From contig CACZOL010000039.1 in the NCBI GenBank assembly GCA_902782705.1, positions 1 through 8,541 of the forward strand: a stretch of 8,541 nucleotides of DNA, given 5' to 3'. The notes beneath the pieces were generated by a model. The model ran no database searches and had not been told where the DNA came from. It was given only the letters and a program-made list of their open reading frames with translations. Positions 1 to 6,674 of this stretch are shown one piece after another. Each line of letters starts with the position of its first letter. Within the stretch, counting starts at the first letter, position 1. Made by a program: the position numbers and the translations under genes. The stretch is from an uncultured Selenomonadaceae bacterium (GTDB taxonomy: Bacteria > Bacillota > Negativicutes > Selenomonadales > Selenomonadaceae).

Positions 1-1143
1 CAGCTTTGCGCCCTCGACCATGTTCTTCGCCATGTGGACGCCGGGAACGTTCGCTTCTTTCAAGATGCGGCGTCCCTCGTCGACGTTCGTGCCGTCGAGA
101 CGCGCGATAACCGGAACACGGAGGCCGACGACCTTCGCCGCTTCAACAATTCCTGCCGCGATGACGTCGCACTTATTGATGCCGCCGAAAATATTGACGA
201 AAACGCTGTGCACCTGATCGTCGGACTGCATGATGCGGAACGCCTCGGCAATCTTGTCCACCGTGGAGTCGCCGCCGACGTCGAGGAAGTTGGCGGGTTC
301 GCCGCCGTAGAATTTGATAATGTCCACTGTCGCCATCGCGAGCCCCGCGCCGTTGACCATGCAGGCCACGTCGCCGCCAAGATTGACATACGAAAGCGCC
401 GCTTTCGCCGCAGCGCGCTCCTTCGGGTCTTCTTCGTCGATGTCGCGAAGCGCCTCGATCTCGGGATGACGGTAAAGTCCGCTGTCGTCGAAATTGAGCT
501 TCGCATCGAGAGCGACCACATCCCCCTGCTTCGTCACGACGAGCGGATTGATCTCGGCAAGGGAGCAATCCTTCGCCACGAACGCATTATAGAGGCACTC
601 CATCGTTTTCGACGCCTTCGCGATCACAGACTGCTTGAATCCCATATTGTAGGCCATACGCTTCGTCTGGAAAGGCATCAGGCCAACGCCCGGGTCGATA
701 TATTCTTTGAAGATCTTCTCCGGAGTCTTGGCGGCGACTTCCTTGATTTCCATGCCGCCCTCAGCGGAGCCCATCATTACGATCTGCGCCGTCTTTCTGT
801 CCACGGTAAGGGAAAGATAGTATTCCTTCTCGATGTCGGACCCCTCTTCAATCAGGAGGCGATGAACTTCTTTGCCTTCGGGCCCCGTCTGATGGGTCAC
901 GAGGATCCTGCCAAGAAGCGCCGAAGCATACGACTTCACCTCATCGATATTGTGCGCGAGCTTCACGCCGCCCGCCTTGCCGCGGCCGCCTGCGTGGATC
1001 TGCGCCTTAACTACGACCACGTCGGTTGAGAGATCCTTCGCTAACCGCGCCGCCTCTTCAGGACTGAACGCCGGATTTCCCGCTGGGACTTTTACGCCAA
1101 ATTCCTTGAGGATCTGCTTGCTCTGGTACTCATGAATATTCAT
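1..1143 (-). CDS. sucC: Succinyl-CoA ligase (ADP-forming) beta subunit, 3' end cut by window edge
   Basis: Beta subunit of succinyl-CoA synthetase. With the alpha subunit (SucD) it interconverts succinyl-CoA and succinate with ATP or GTP formation in the cytoplasm. The frame is open from the ATG at 1143 to base 1, giving 381 residues; E. coli SucC has 388, so only the last few residues are missing. The start MNIHEYQSKQ is the family N-terminus. The ATP-grasp glycine-rich segment AGGRGKAGGVK lies at 51-61. AEINPLVVTKQGD (196-208) and the following LDAKL contain N199 and D213, which align with the E. coli metal ligands of the same number. The C-terminal ligase domain shows MVNGAGLAM (262-270), GGEPANFLDVGG (280-291), VNIFGGI (316-322) and RLDGTNVDEGRR (348-359). 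A GGGAGG ribosome site sits 7 nt before the ATG. sucD would be expected next, outside the window. Confidence 0.97.
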   Translation of the reverse strand, partial: MNIHEYQSKQILKEFGVKVPAGNPAFSPEEAARLAKDLSTDVVVVKAQIHAGGRGKAGGVKLAHNIDEVKSYASALLGRILVTHQTGPEGKEVHRLLIEEGSDIEKEYYLSLTVDRKTAQIVMMGSAEGGMEIKEVAAKTPEKIFKEYIDPGVGLMPFQTKRMAYNMGFKQSVIAKASKTMECLYNAFVAKDCSLAEINPLVVTKQGDVVALDAKLNFDDSGLYRHPEIEALRDIDEEDPKERAAAKAALSYVNLGGDVACMVNGAGLAMATVDIIKFYGGEPANFLDVGGDSTVDKIAEAFRIMQSDDQVHSVFVNIFGGINKCDVIAAGIVEAAKVVGLRVPVIARLDGTNVDEGRRILKEANVPGVHMAKNMVEGAKL

Positions 1144-1166
1144 AGACTTGCCTCCCCTGTCAATTT

Positions 1167-1199
1167 CATCGCCGCGCTCTCAAGGACAAGACGGCGATG
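1167..1199 (-). promoter_or_regulatory. Hairpin in the sucC 5' leader
   Basis: CATCGCCG (1199-1192) and CGGCGATG (1174-1167) form a perfect 8-bp stem with a 17-nt loop. The stem begins only a few bases after the predicted transcript start and ends before the ribosome site. No U-run follows, so it is not a terminator. A 5'-proximal hairpin of this kind may stabilise the mRNA or be a regulatory leader; the function is inferred. Confidence 0.45.
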
Positions 1200-1209
1200 C
1201 ATACACATT

Positions 1210-1238
1210 ATTGTAGCGGATTTTACGTCCCGCGTCTA
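1210..1238 (-). promoter_or_regulatory. Probable sigma70 promoter of sucC
   Basis: Reading the minus strand, a -35-like TAGACG (1238-1233) and a -10 TACAAT (1215-1210) are separated by 17 nt, an ideal spacing. The predicted transcript would start near 1203, about 60 nt before the sucC ATG. An AT-rich stretch (about 1241-1290) lies just upstream and could act as an UP-like element. This suggests sucC has its own promoter and does not depend only on read-through from the SPASM gene. Confidence 0.6.
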
Positions 1239-1296
1239 CGGAAAAAGTGGAAAATTTTCGGAAAATTTATGTATACATTTTTAATGAATTCGGGAA

Positions 1297-3183
1297 TCAA
1301 TGCTTCACCGGGCAGCCGTCCTTCTCCATGACGTCCGGACAGGGAAGGCAGCGCCGTCGGTAACAGCAGTCTCTGCAATCATCGGGCTGATCCGCCGCTC
1401 GGAAAGCCTTCATCGACGAGGACTCCCAATATGCAGAGAGCGTATCCGCCTTTTCCCGCTCTGCGAGACAGACGCAGGGAGAAAAGGCGCCGTCAGTACG
1501 GACTGCGGCAAACGTGCGGCCCGCCTCGCATCCTCTCGCAACGCCCCGATTCGGATTCTGCGCCGCATCCTCGCCGCCGAGAAACGCAGCCAGCGGCGAA
1601 AAGCAGCTCTCTACGGTCAGCTCCATACGTGGCTTTTCCGTTTGCTCCGTCTCCGAGCCTTCCTCTGTCGCCTCGCCCCTATACGTTCGGATGAAGTCCG
1701 CCGTCTGCTCGATCTGGACGCGGCTCGGCATTTCCCTCCCATCCCCGACGTCACAGTTTCTCATGCCGGTCACGAGAAATTCCGTCACGCCGAGGCGCTC
1801 GGCGAGTCGAACCGCCCGCTCCAGCTTGTCGAGATTCCCCGCGTGGAGACGCCACCGCGCCCGCACGTTTGCAAAGCCCATATTGTAAAGCGTCTTCAGC
1901 ACTTGAAGAGCCGATCCGTCTTCCGCGTTGACGTCCACGAGGAAGGCGTCAGCCCCCGCCCCAATCATTTCGGCGAGCCGCGTCGATCTTACATTTTTCG
2001 CCAGCACGACCTCCGCGCGAAGACCGTATTCCCGGCAGTGCTCCAGCAGCCGATCCAGATGCTCGTATTCCTCGCCGCCGATGAAGCGCACCTGACGGAC
2101 GCCGTTTCCCCTGCGCCGCAGGCTCTCAAACATACCGCCAGTTTGTTCCTTGTCCTGCTCCCGTGCCGCCGTACATTCTAAAAGCCGCGCAAACGCGTCG
2201 CTCTCGCGCATGGAGTTGTCATACCGGTCGGTCAGCTCCATATCGAGGCGCGCCGGCTGCTCATATGCGTCGAAATAATGATGATGGACATAGGGAGACT
2301 GTTCCAGATATGCCTTCGCCTCGACGATGCGTCCGTCCCGATAGACCAGCTTGAAATAGGAAATCAAGGTCTGGATAAAAGGATCGCCTTCGGGGCGGAG
2401 CCGAACCCATCGACGCAGCGCCTCGGCCTTCGACGGCAGGCAAAGCCCCGCTTCTTCCAGCTTCGCGACAAACTTATCCACCAGTATCGGGTGACGCCAG
2501 CGGGAAAAAACCTCCAGCCCGACTTTGGGCAGCACGCCCTCTACGCCGACGTCAAAATTCAGGGCAACGTTCTTGACTTCTTTCCACGGCTCCGTGACTC
2601 TGCGAAACGCCTCGACGTCACCCGGCCAGCGAATGGCGTCAAGCCCGGCCATGGCGATCTCCCAGTTGGGAAACATGATCACGAGCCGCATGATGTCAAT
2701 CTCGCCCCGCCCAGTCATCGTGCCGATCTGTTTGACGAACGCCCCTTTGGGCAACGGCGCAAGCACACGGTCGAAGGCTGGCCTGAGGCGTACCGCCCGC
2801 GCTTCCCCGAGAAACGCCGGCAGCATCTTGTCCCAATAGCCGGCCTCTTCCGCCTTATCTCCTCCCGTATTCACAAAAAGACACGGTTCGATGGTTCCGC
2901 CGTCCCGCGCGACACGCAAGAATTCCTCGTAGTCGATCTCATACCAAAGCGACTCCACAGAGGGAAGCATATCGGAGTCGATATTCATGATGTAGTCCAC
3001 GTACCGCGCTTCGTCTCCCAGCCGGACTTCCAGTCCGGCCCCGTGGGAAATTACCTCGCCATACTGCGCTTTCACACTTTTCAGAGCGTCCAGGCATGTG
3101 TCGTCCATAATCTCCGGAATCGGATGCCGTCTGAGATGCGCGAGCCATTCTTTCACCGGAAGTTCTTGTACTTTCATCTTCAT
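1297..3183 (-). CDS. SPASM-domain protein with degenerate radical-SAM barrel
   Basis: A 628-residue soluble protein of unknown function. Residues 1-305 are not recognised; they include EPCLFVNTGG (99-108) and KLVYRDGRIVEAKAYL (278-293). Residues 312-500 read like a radical-SAM barrel: MELTDR (315-320), then Y321-x3-M325-x2-S328 exactly where CxxxCxxC is expected, then GGEE (369-372) in place of GGEP. No other CxxxCxxC occurs, so SAM-cluster binding looks lost. An acidic linker (503-518) leads to a C-terminal SPASM domain with C552-x12-G-x4-C570, C603-x2-C606-x5-C612-x2-C615 and C624, a full set of candidate auxiliary Fe-S ligands. The ATG at 3183 has GGAG 12 nt upstream, a loose spacing. I recall spirochaete 'spiro-SPASM' proteins as a possibly comparable architecture but cannot verify this. 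No peptide-precursor ORF is visible beside it. Confidence 0.9.
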   Translation of the reverse strand: MKMKVQELPVKEWLAHLRRHPIPEIMDDTCLDALKSVKAQYGEVISHGAGLEVRLGDEARYVDYIMNIDSDMLPSVESLWYEIDYEEFLRVARDGGTIEPCLFVNTGGDKAEEAGYWDKMLPAFLGEARAVRLRPAFDRVLAPLPKGAFVKQIGTMTGRGEIDIMRLVIMFPNWEIAMAGLDAIRWPGDVEAFRRVTEPWKEVKNVALNFDVGVEGVLPKVGLEVFSRWRHPILVDKFVAKLEEAGLCLPSKAEALRRWVRLRPEGDPFIQTLISYFKLVYRDGRIVEAKAYLEQSPYVHHHYFDAYEQPARLDMELTDRYDNSMRESDAFARLLECTAAREQDKEQTGGMFESLRRRGNGVRQVRFIGGEEYEHLDRLLEHCREYGLRAEVVLAKNVRSTRLAEMIGAGADAFLVDVNAEDGSALQVLKTLYNMGFANVRARWRLHAGNLDKLERAVRLAERLGVTEFLVTGMRNCDVGDGREMPSRVQIEQTADFIRTYRGEATEEGSETEQTEKPRMELTVESCFSPLAAFLGGEDAAQNPNRGVARGCEAGRTFAAVRTDGAFSPCVCLAEREKADTLSAYWESSSMKAFRAADQPDDCRDCCYRRRCLPCPDVMEKDGCPVKH

Positions 3184-3218
3184 TTACATCTTTTGCTCCA
3201 TCCATTTTTCCCACAATT

Positions 3219-3245
3219 ATTATGACTGCTCTATGTATGCCTCAA
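3219..3245 (-). promoter_or_regulatory. Possible promoter of the SPASM gene
   Basis: The minus strand carries TTGAGG (3245-3240) and CATAAT (3224-3219), matching 4/6 and 5/6 of the sigma70 hexamers, but with a short 15-nt spacer. It lies in the 82-nt gap after the TRIC-like gene, where no terminator hairpin is seen, so read-through from that gene is also possible. Confidence 0.3.
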
Positions 3246-3265
3246 GAAATCGCCGACGTTCCATA

Positions 3266-3925
3266 TCACGGCATGATTTTTTTCTTTCCCGGTTTTGGAT
3301 GATAAATCTGCCAATGATAACGAAGCGCAAAGAATCGCAGGACCGTAACCGTAAAGAAACCGAGCCAGGACGCGATCTGCATATCGCCATGGTATTTCGC
3401 CGCCACACAGACGATGAATGCCCCCGCGACGGCGGCCACCGCGTAAACGTCCGCATGGAGCACCGTCGGCATACGCTGCGCCAAGAGATCGCGCAAGACG
3501 CCGCCGCCCACCGCCGTCAAAAGCCCGAGCAGGATCGGCAGCGTAAAGTGCGCGTCCTTCTGCGCCAGTCCCGTAATGACGCCCGTGACCGTGAACGCAG
3601 CCAGCCCAAGCGTATCGGACAAATGATACACGAGCAGGAATCGGCGTCTCTGCCTCGGCGCAAAGCGAAACGTGCCGTAAACGGCGGAAACGATGATTGC
3701 CGTCGCGACGGCCAGAAGAAGATTCACCGTATTTGTCAGCGCCGACGGCGGGACAATTCCCACGAGGACGTCGCGGATGATCCCTCCGCCCACCGCCGTC
3801 AAGACCGCGAGGACGATAATGCCGAAAGCGTCCATTTTCCTCGACAACCCGACCAAGGCGCCGGAAAGCGCGAAGGCCTCCGTGCCGATAATATCGAAAA
3901 CAACCCATGTCAAATCCAGCGTCAT
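3266..3925 (-). CDS. Trimeric intracellular cation (TRIC) channel family / UPF0126 membrane protein
   Basis: An integral membrane protein of 219 residues, the usual length for the bacterial TRIC/UPF0126 family (E. coli YadS and YicG type). Family members form trimeric cation channels; transport of small substrates such as glycine has also been proposed. The internal duplication is plain: GGGIIRD at 46-52 and GGGVLRD at 140-146, each inside a block of hydrophobic helices, giving about seven membrane segments. The first helix carries DIIGTEAFALSGALVG (11-26), also typical. The C-terminus is short and basic (KPGKKK). The ATG at 3925 has a strong AAAGGAG ribosome site 8 nt upstream. The gene is divergent from the small membrane protein at 4091. 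The ion carried cannot be read from sequence. Confidence 0.94.
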   Translation of the reverse strand: MTLDLTWVVFDIIGTEAFALSGALVGLSRKMDAFGIIVLAVLTAVGGGIIRDVLVGIVPPSALTNTVNLLLAVATAIIVSAVYGTFRFAPRQRRRFLLVYHLSDTLGLAAFTVTGVITGLAQKDAHFTLPILLGLLTAVGGGVLRDLLAQRMPTVLHADVYAVAAVAGAFIVCVAAKYHGDMQIASWLGFFTVTVLRFFALRYHWQIYHPKPGKKKIMP

Positions 3926-3938
3926 GGGGCTTCTCCTT

Positions 3939-4004
3939 TCAATGCTTTGTCTTTACAAACTCTCCAATGTTATCATACCATATTTTTATATAATCCACAG
4001 CCAA
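3939..4004 (-). CDS. Possible 21-codon leader ORF before the TRIC-like gene
   Basis: A perfect AAGGAGG (4017-4011) stands 6 nt before a TTG codon. The frame that follows runs 21 codons, beginning MAVDYIKIW and ending VKTKH, and stops with TGA at 3941-3939. That stop overlaps the AAAGGAG ribosome site of the TRIC-like gene, the layout expected for a translationally coupled leader peptide. Against it, the TATGAT -10 element lies inside the ORF, and a transcript from that promoter would lack it. A promoter further upstream would be needed, and only weak candidates are visible there (TTGAAA at 4066-4061 with TATAGC at 4041-4036, spacer 19). I do not recognise the peptide. Confidence 0.25.
   Translation of the reverse strand: MAVDYIKIWYDNIGEFVKTKH
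3972..3977 (-). promoter_or_regulatory. -10 element likely serving the TRIC-like gene
   Basis: TATGAT on the minus strand matches 5/6 of the -10 consensus, in the context TGGTATGAT. No good -35 hexamer lies 16-18 nt upstream. Transcription would start near 3965, leaving about 40 nt of leader with the AAAGGAG ribosome site. Confidence 0.4.
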
Positions 4005-4015
4005 AATTTACCTCC

Positions 4016-4043
4016 TTGATTTCTGCACGAAGCCCGCTATACT
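4016..4043 (+). promoter_or_regulatory. Probable promoter of the small membrane protein gene
   Basis: TTGATT (4016-4021) and TATACT (4038-4043) are separated by 16 nt and match 4/6 and 5/6 of the sigma70 hexamers. The start point would fall near 4050, about 40 nt before the chosen ATG at 4091. It faces away from the TRIC-like gene's promoter. Confidence 0.55.
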
Positions 4044-4090
4044 TTTATTTTGTAATGATATTTCAAAGGATCGGCAGGAGGACGCAAACC

Positions 4091-4585
4091 ATGCATGAAA
4101 TCGACGCGCGCCGAGGACGCGGCGCCTCTCGACTGTATAACATTCTTTTCCCCGTGTGGCTCTTCTATCTCTTCCCGACAGGAATGTGGTTCCTCATCTT
4201 GCCCGCGAACTTCGCCATGGACAGCCTGGTACTGTATTTTGCCATGAAGCGGCAAAACGCCGCCCAGATGAAAGAAGTTTGGAAGCGCAGTATCATTCGT
4301 ATATGGGGCATCGGCTTCCTCTGCGATCTTTGCGGCGCGGCCCTCATCCTGGGCATAGAGCTCGTACAGGACGCCCTGCATCTGCATTGGAACACGTTTC
4401 TCTTCCCCGGCGCGACGCTCGTGGCGATTCCGGGCGTCGTGCTCGCGGCATATCTCATCTACCGCCTCGACAAACGCTTCGCCTTTGCCGACTGCCCGCT
4501 GAGCGCGCCGCAAATCCAAAAGCTCAGCCTCTCGCTGGCAATCTTCACCGCCCCTTACGCAATGCTGATCCCATTGTACGGTTGA
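4091..4585 (+). CDS. Small multi-pass membrane protein of unknown function
   Basis: The only plus-strand gene, 164 residues, which I do not recognise. After a basic N-terminus (RRGRGASR) there are about four or five hydrophobic segments: roughly 16-35, 36-53, 70-93, 104-126 and 145-164. Charged loops separate them (KRQNAAQMKEVWKR at 53-66 and RLDKRF at 125-130). The protein ends almost at the membrane with PLYG. No catalytic motif is seen; H and W at 98-100 and C at 78, 81 and 135 are the only notable polar or reactive residues. The start at 4091 has AGGAGG 9 nt upstream. An in-frame ATG at 4055 lacks a ribosome site and lies too close to the predicted transcript start. It has its own promoter and terminator, so it looks monocistronic. 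Confidence 0.78.
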   Translation: MHEIDARRGRGASRLYNILFPVWLFYLFPTGMWFLILPANFAMDSLVLYFAMKRQNAAQMKEVWKRSIIRIWGIGFLCDLCGAALILGIELVQDALHLHWNTFLFPGATLVAIPGVVLAAYLIYRLDKRFAFADCPLSAPQIQKLSLSLAIFTAPYAMLIPLYG

Positions 4586-4615
4586 TTGCCGCTGATCCAG
4601 CAGCATAACAAGAAC

Positions 4616-4655
4616 GCCCGCGCTATGCGTCTGCACAGCGCGGGCTTCGTGTTTT
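4616..4655 (+). terminator. Rho-independent terminator between convergent genes
   Basis: GCCCGCGCT (4616-4624) pairs perfectly with AGCGCGGGC (4637-4645). An A.C mismatch and a further TGC/GCA pairing leave a 4-nt loop. The U-rich tail TTCGTGTTTT follows on the plus strand. In the minus direction the hairpin is the same but the tail (GTTCTTGTTATG) is poorer. It most clearly ends the 4091-4585 transcript and may also stop the kinase transcript coming the other way. Confidence 0.75.
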
Positions 4656-4667
4656 ATGCGATCATGA

Positions 4668-5963
4668 TTATTTTGTTTTTTCGTTCTTCAACGTCACGAT
4701 AAATTTCGTTCCTTTACCCAGTTCGCTTTCGACGTTGATCGTGCCGCCGTGCAGGTTTACGATTTCCTGCGCGATGGCGAGGCCGAGACCGTTTCCGCCC
4801 ATCTCGCGGGAACGCGCCTTGTCCACACGGAAGAAGCGGTCGAAGATTTTTTCCTTGTCCTCCTTGGAAATACCAATGCCGGTGTCCTCCACTTCGAGGC
4901 GAATCTTCCCCGCTGTGGGCGACAGTACGCGTACAGTGACTTTCCCGTTTTCCGGCGTGTATTTGACCGCGTTGTCCACGAGAATCAAGAGCAGCTGCTT
5001 CATCTTCTGCTCGTCCAGCTTTGCCGTGAGCGACCCTTCCCCCTCGCGGCGAAGCATGATAAGTTTCTTGTCCGCCAGAGGCTGCATAAGACGAATCGTC
5101 TGATCGGCGGCGGCGGCGAGATCGACTTTCGACGTCTTCAGCTTCAGCGCCTGATTGTCGCTGCGCGCCACGAATAAGAGGTCGCTAACGAGCTTCGTCA
5201 TCTTCTTGACCTCGTCGCGCACGTCGGCGACGACTTGCTTCAGGAACGGCGAAGTAATCGACGGATCGTTGTCGAGAAGGTCCGCCGACGCCATGACGAC
5301 GGAAAGCGGCGTCCGAAGCTCATGGGACGCATCCGCAGCGAATTGCCGCTGCTTCTCGTAAGCCTCGACGAGCGGCACGATGGCCTCGCCCGCCAGCATG
5401 TGGCCGATGGCCGCCGCCACTGCCAGCGCGAGTACGGCCAATCCCGTCAACGAGTATGTCGCCTTTTCCAGACCGTTGTACATGGCCGTCACGTCTTTGC
5501 CGACGTAGACGGTGGCGATTTGCTCGCCGTCCGCCATCATCGGCTGCGCGGTCATCATGACGCGCGCGTGCCTGCGCCCTTTCTGATCGGTCATTACAGC
5601 CGCCTCGCCCGGCTCCGCTTTCCATCTGCTGATGATGTCGAAGACGAAGGGCTCGAGCTGACCGGAAGCGCGGGAAAAATTGATCGGTTCCCCTTCCATG
5701 TCGAACACGTAGAAAAAGAGCCGGTCGCTCTCCATACGCCAATCCTCGGCGTCATCGAGAAGCTCCGGATGCTGCAGGAGATACTCCTGCCCGCCCGCAA
5801 TACGCCCCGCCGTCTCCACCAGCTCGCGCGCCTGCTCGGACTCCATCGACCACTCCATGCTCTGATGCACGACGAAAATCAGCACGATCAGGAACGCCGC
5901 CATAATCAGCGAATAATAGAGCGTAAGCTTGCGGCGGCTTTCCTGGAATACGTTCATCGACAC
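4668..5963 (-). CDS. Membrane sensor histidine kinase
   Basis: A 431-residue two-component sensor. One membrane helix lies at about 14-33, then an extracytoplasmic domain (about 35-168, perhaps PAS/cache-like, ending IATVYVGKDVTA), then a second helix at about 171-190. The phospho-accepting H214 is in FAADASHELRTPL (208-220). The ATPase domain has the N box (VDNAVKYTPENG, 329-340), G1 box (EDTGIGIS, 359-366), F box (FDRFFRVD, 374-381) and G2 box (GGNGLGLAIA, 389-398). Only about 23 residues separate helix 2 from H214, so there is no room for a HAMP domain. The GTG start at 5963 has CGGAG 7 nt upstream, inside the end of the regulator gene; an ATG two codons later is the alternative. It lies 4 nt after the regulator's stop, so the two genes are translated from one mRNA. 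The stimulus is unknown. Confidence 0.96.
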   Translation of the reverse strand: MSMNVFQESRRKLTLYYSLIMAAFLIVLIFVVHQSMEWSMESEQARELVETAGRIAGGQEYLLQHPELLDDAEDWRMESDRLFFYVFDMEGEPINFSRASGQLEPFVFDIISRWKAEPGEAAVMTDQKGRRHARVMMTAQPMMADGEQIATVYVGKDVTAMYNGLEKATYSLTGLAVLALAVAAAIGHMLAGEAIVPLVEAYEKQRQFAADASHELRTPLSVVMASADLLDNDPSITSPFLKQVVADVRDEVKKMTKLVSDLLFVARSDNQALKLKTSKVDLAAAADQTIRLMQPLADKKLIMLRREGEGSLTAKLDEQKMKQLLLILVDNAVKYTPENGKVTVRVLSPTAGKIRLEVEDTGIGISKEDKEKIFDRFFRVDKARSREMGGNGLGLAIAQEIVNLHGGTINVESELGKGTKFIVTLKNEKTK

Positions 5964-5967
5964 GACT

Positions 5968-6642
5968 TCACTCCGCCTCCAGCTTGTAACCGACGCCGCG
6001 AATCGTCTGGATCATCGTCGATCCGTCGCCGAGGTCGAGCTTCTTGCGAATCAGCTTGACATAGGAGTCGATATTGTTGGAGCTGACTTCCGATTCCAAG
6101 CCCCAAATGCGGTCGAGGATGATCTCGCGCGGAACGACGATACCGAGATTCTGCGCCAAGAGGTCGAAAATCTGGAACTCACGCGGCGAGAGCTGAATCA
6201 CCTGATCCTTTTTCTTCAAAACCTTCGCGGTGCGGTTCAGCGTAAACTCCCCGACCTTCACCACGTCCTGCTGAATCTTTTGACTGCTGCGCCGTCCGAG
6301 CGCACGGAGACGCGCTAAAAGCTCCGCGAACTCGAAGGGTTTGACGAGATAGTCGTCCGCGCCCGCGTCGAGTCCTGTCACGCGATCGGCCACGTCATCC
6401 CGCGCCGTCAGGATCAAGATTGCTTTTTCATACCCGTCTTCCCGAAGTTTTTTGCAGGCGTCCACGCCGCTCATGCCCGGCATCATCCAGTCCAGCACCA
6501 GTACGTCGTAGTCGTCGTAGTTCGCGTAGTCCACGATTTCGTCGCCGCGCTGCACCCACTCGACCTGAATCCCGTTCTGTTCCATCATGTATTTCGTCAG
6601 CTTGCCCAGCCGCGCGTCGTCTTCCGCCAGAAGTACCCGCAT
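5968..6642 (-). CDS. OmpR/PhoB-family response regulator
   Basis: A DNA-binding partner of the kinase encoded next to it, 224 residues, the usual size for this family. The receiver domain (1-115) has the acidic pocket E7-D8-D9, the phosphorylation site D51 in LVLDWMMPGMSG, T79 and K101 in YLVKPFEF. The winged-helix output domain (about 127-222) shows LSPREFQIFDLL (151-162), the recognition-helix region NNIDSYVKLIRKKL (189-202) and TIRGVGYKLE (213-222). The ATG at 6642 has a full AAAGGAGG site 7 nt upstream. It is the first gene of the operon and sits just behind the holA terminator. It acts in the cytoplasm as a transcription factor once phosphorylated; the targets are unknown. Confidence 0.97.
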   Translation of the reverse strand: MRVLLAEDDARLGKLTKYMMEQNGIQVEWVQRGDEIVDYANYDDYDVLVLDWMMPGMSGVDACKKLREDGYEKAILILTARDDVADRVTGLDAGADDYLVKPFEFAELLARLRALGRRSSQKIQQDVVKVGEFTLNRTAKVLKKKDQVIQLSPREFQIFDLLAQNLGIVVPREIILDRIWGLESEVSSNNIDSYVKLIRKKLDLGDGSTMIQTIRGVGYKLEAE

Positions 6643-6674
6643 AAAAAAACCTCCTTTGCGTTGTTTCTGTGTAT

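Noticed and set aside
34..1029. A 331-codon plus-strand open frame opposite sucC.
   Set aside because: It is the mirror of the sucC reading frame in GC-rich codon usage. It has no ribosome site and no familiar protein features, while the minus strand matches SucC end to end.
2278..3225. A long plus-strand open frame opposite the SPASM gene.
   Set aside because: It is antisense to a gene with clear Fe-S motifs; the translation is rich in His/Arg/Pro without domains.
1297..3266. A RiPP-type peptide-modifying cluster around the SPASM gene.
   Set aside because: No short precursor-like ORF, transporter or protease is visible in the adjacent gaps, and the catalytic SAM motif is absent.
3098..4090. 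In-frame 5' extension of the 4091 gene, crossing the TRIC-like gene.
   Set aside because: The extension is antisense to a well-supported membrane protein. The promoter and AGGAGG site just before 4091 mark the true start.
5235..6059. Plus-strand open frame opposite the kinase and regulator.
   Set aside because: It is antisense to two unmistakable genes and resembles no protein.
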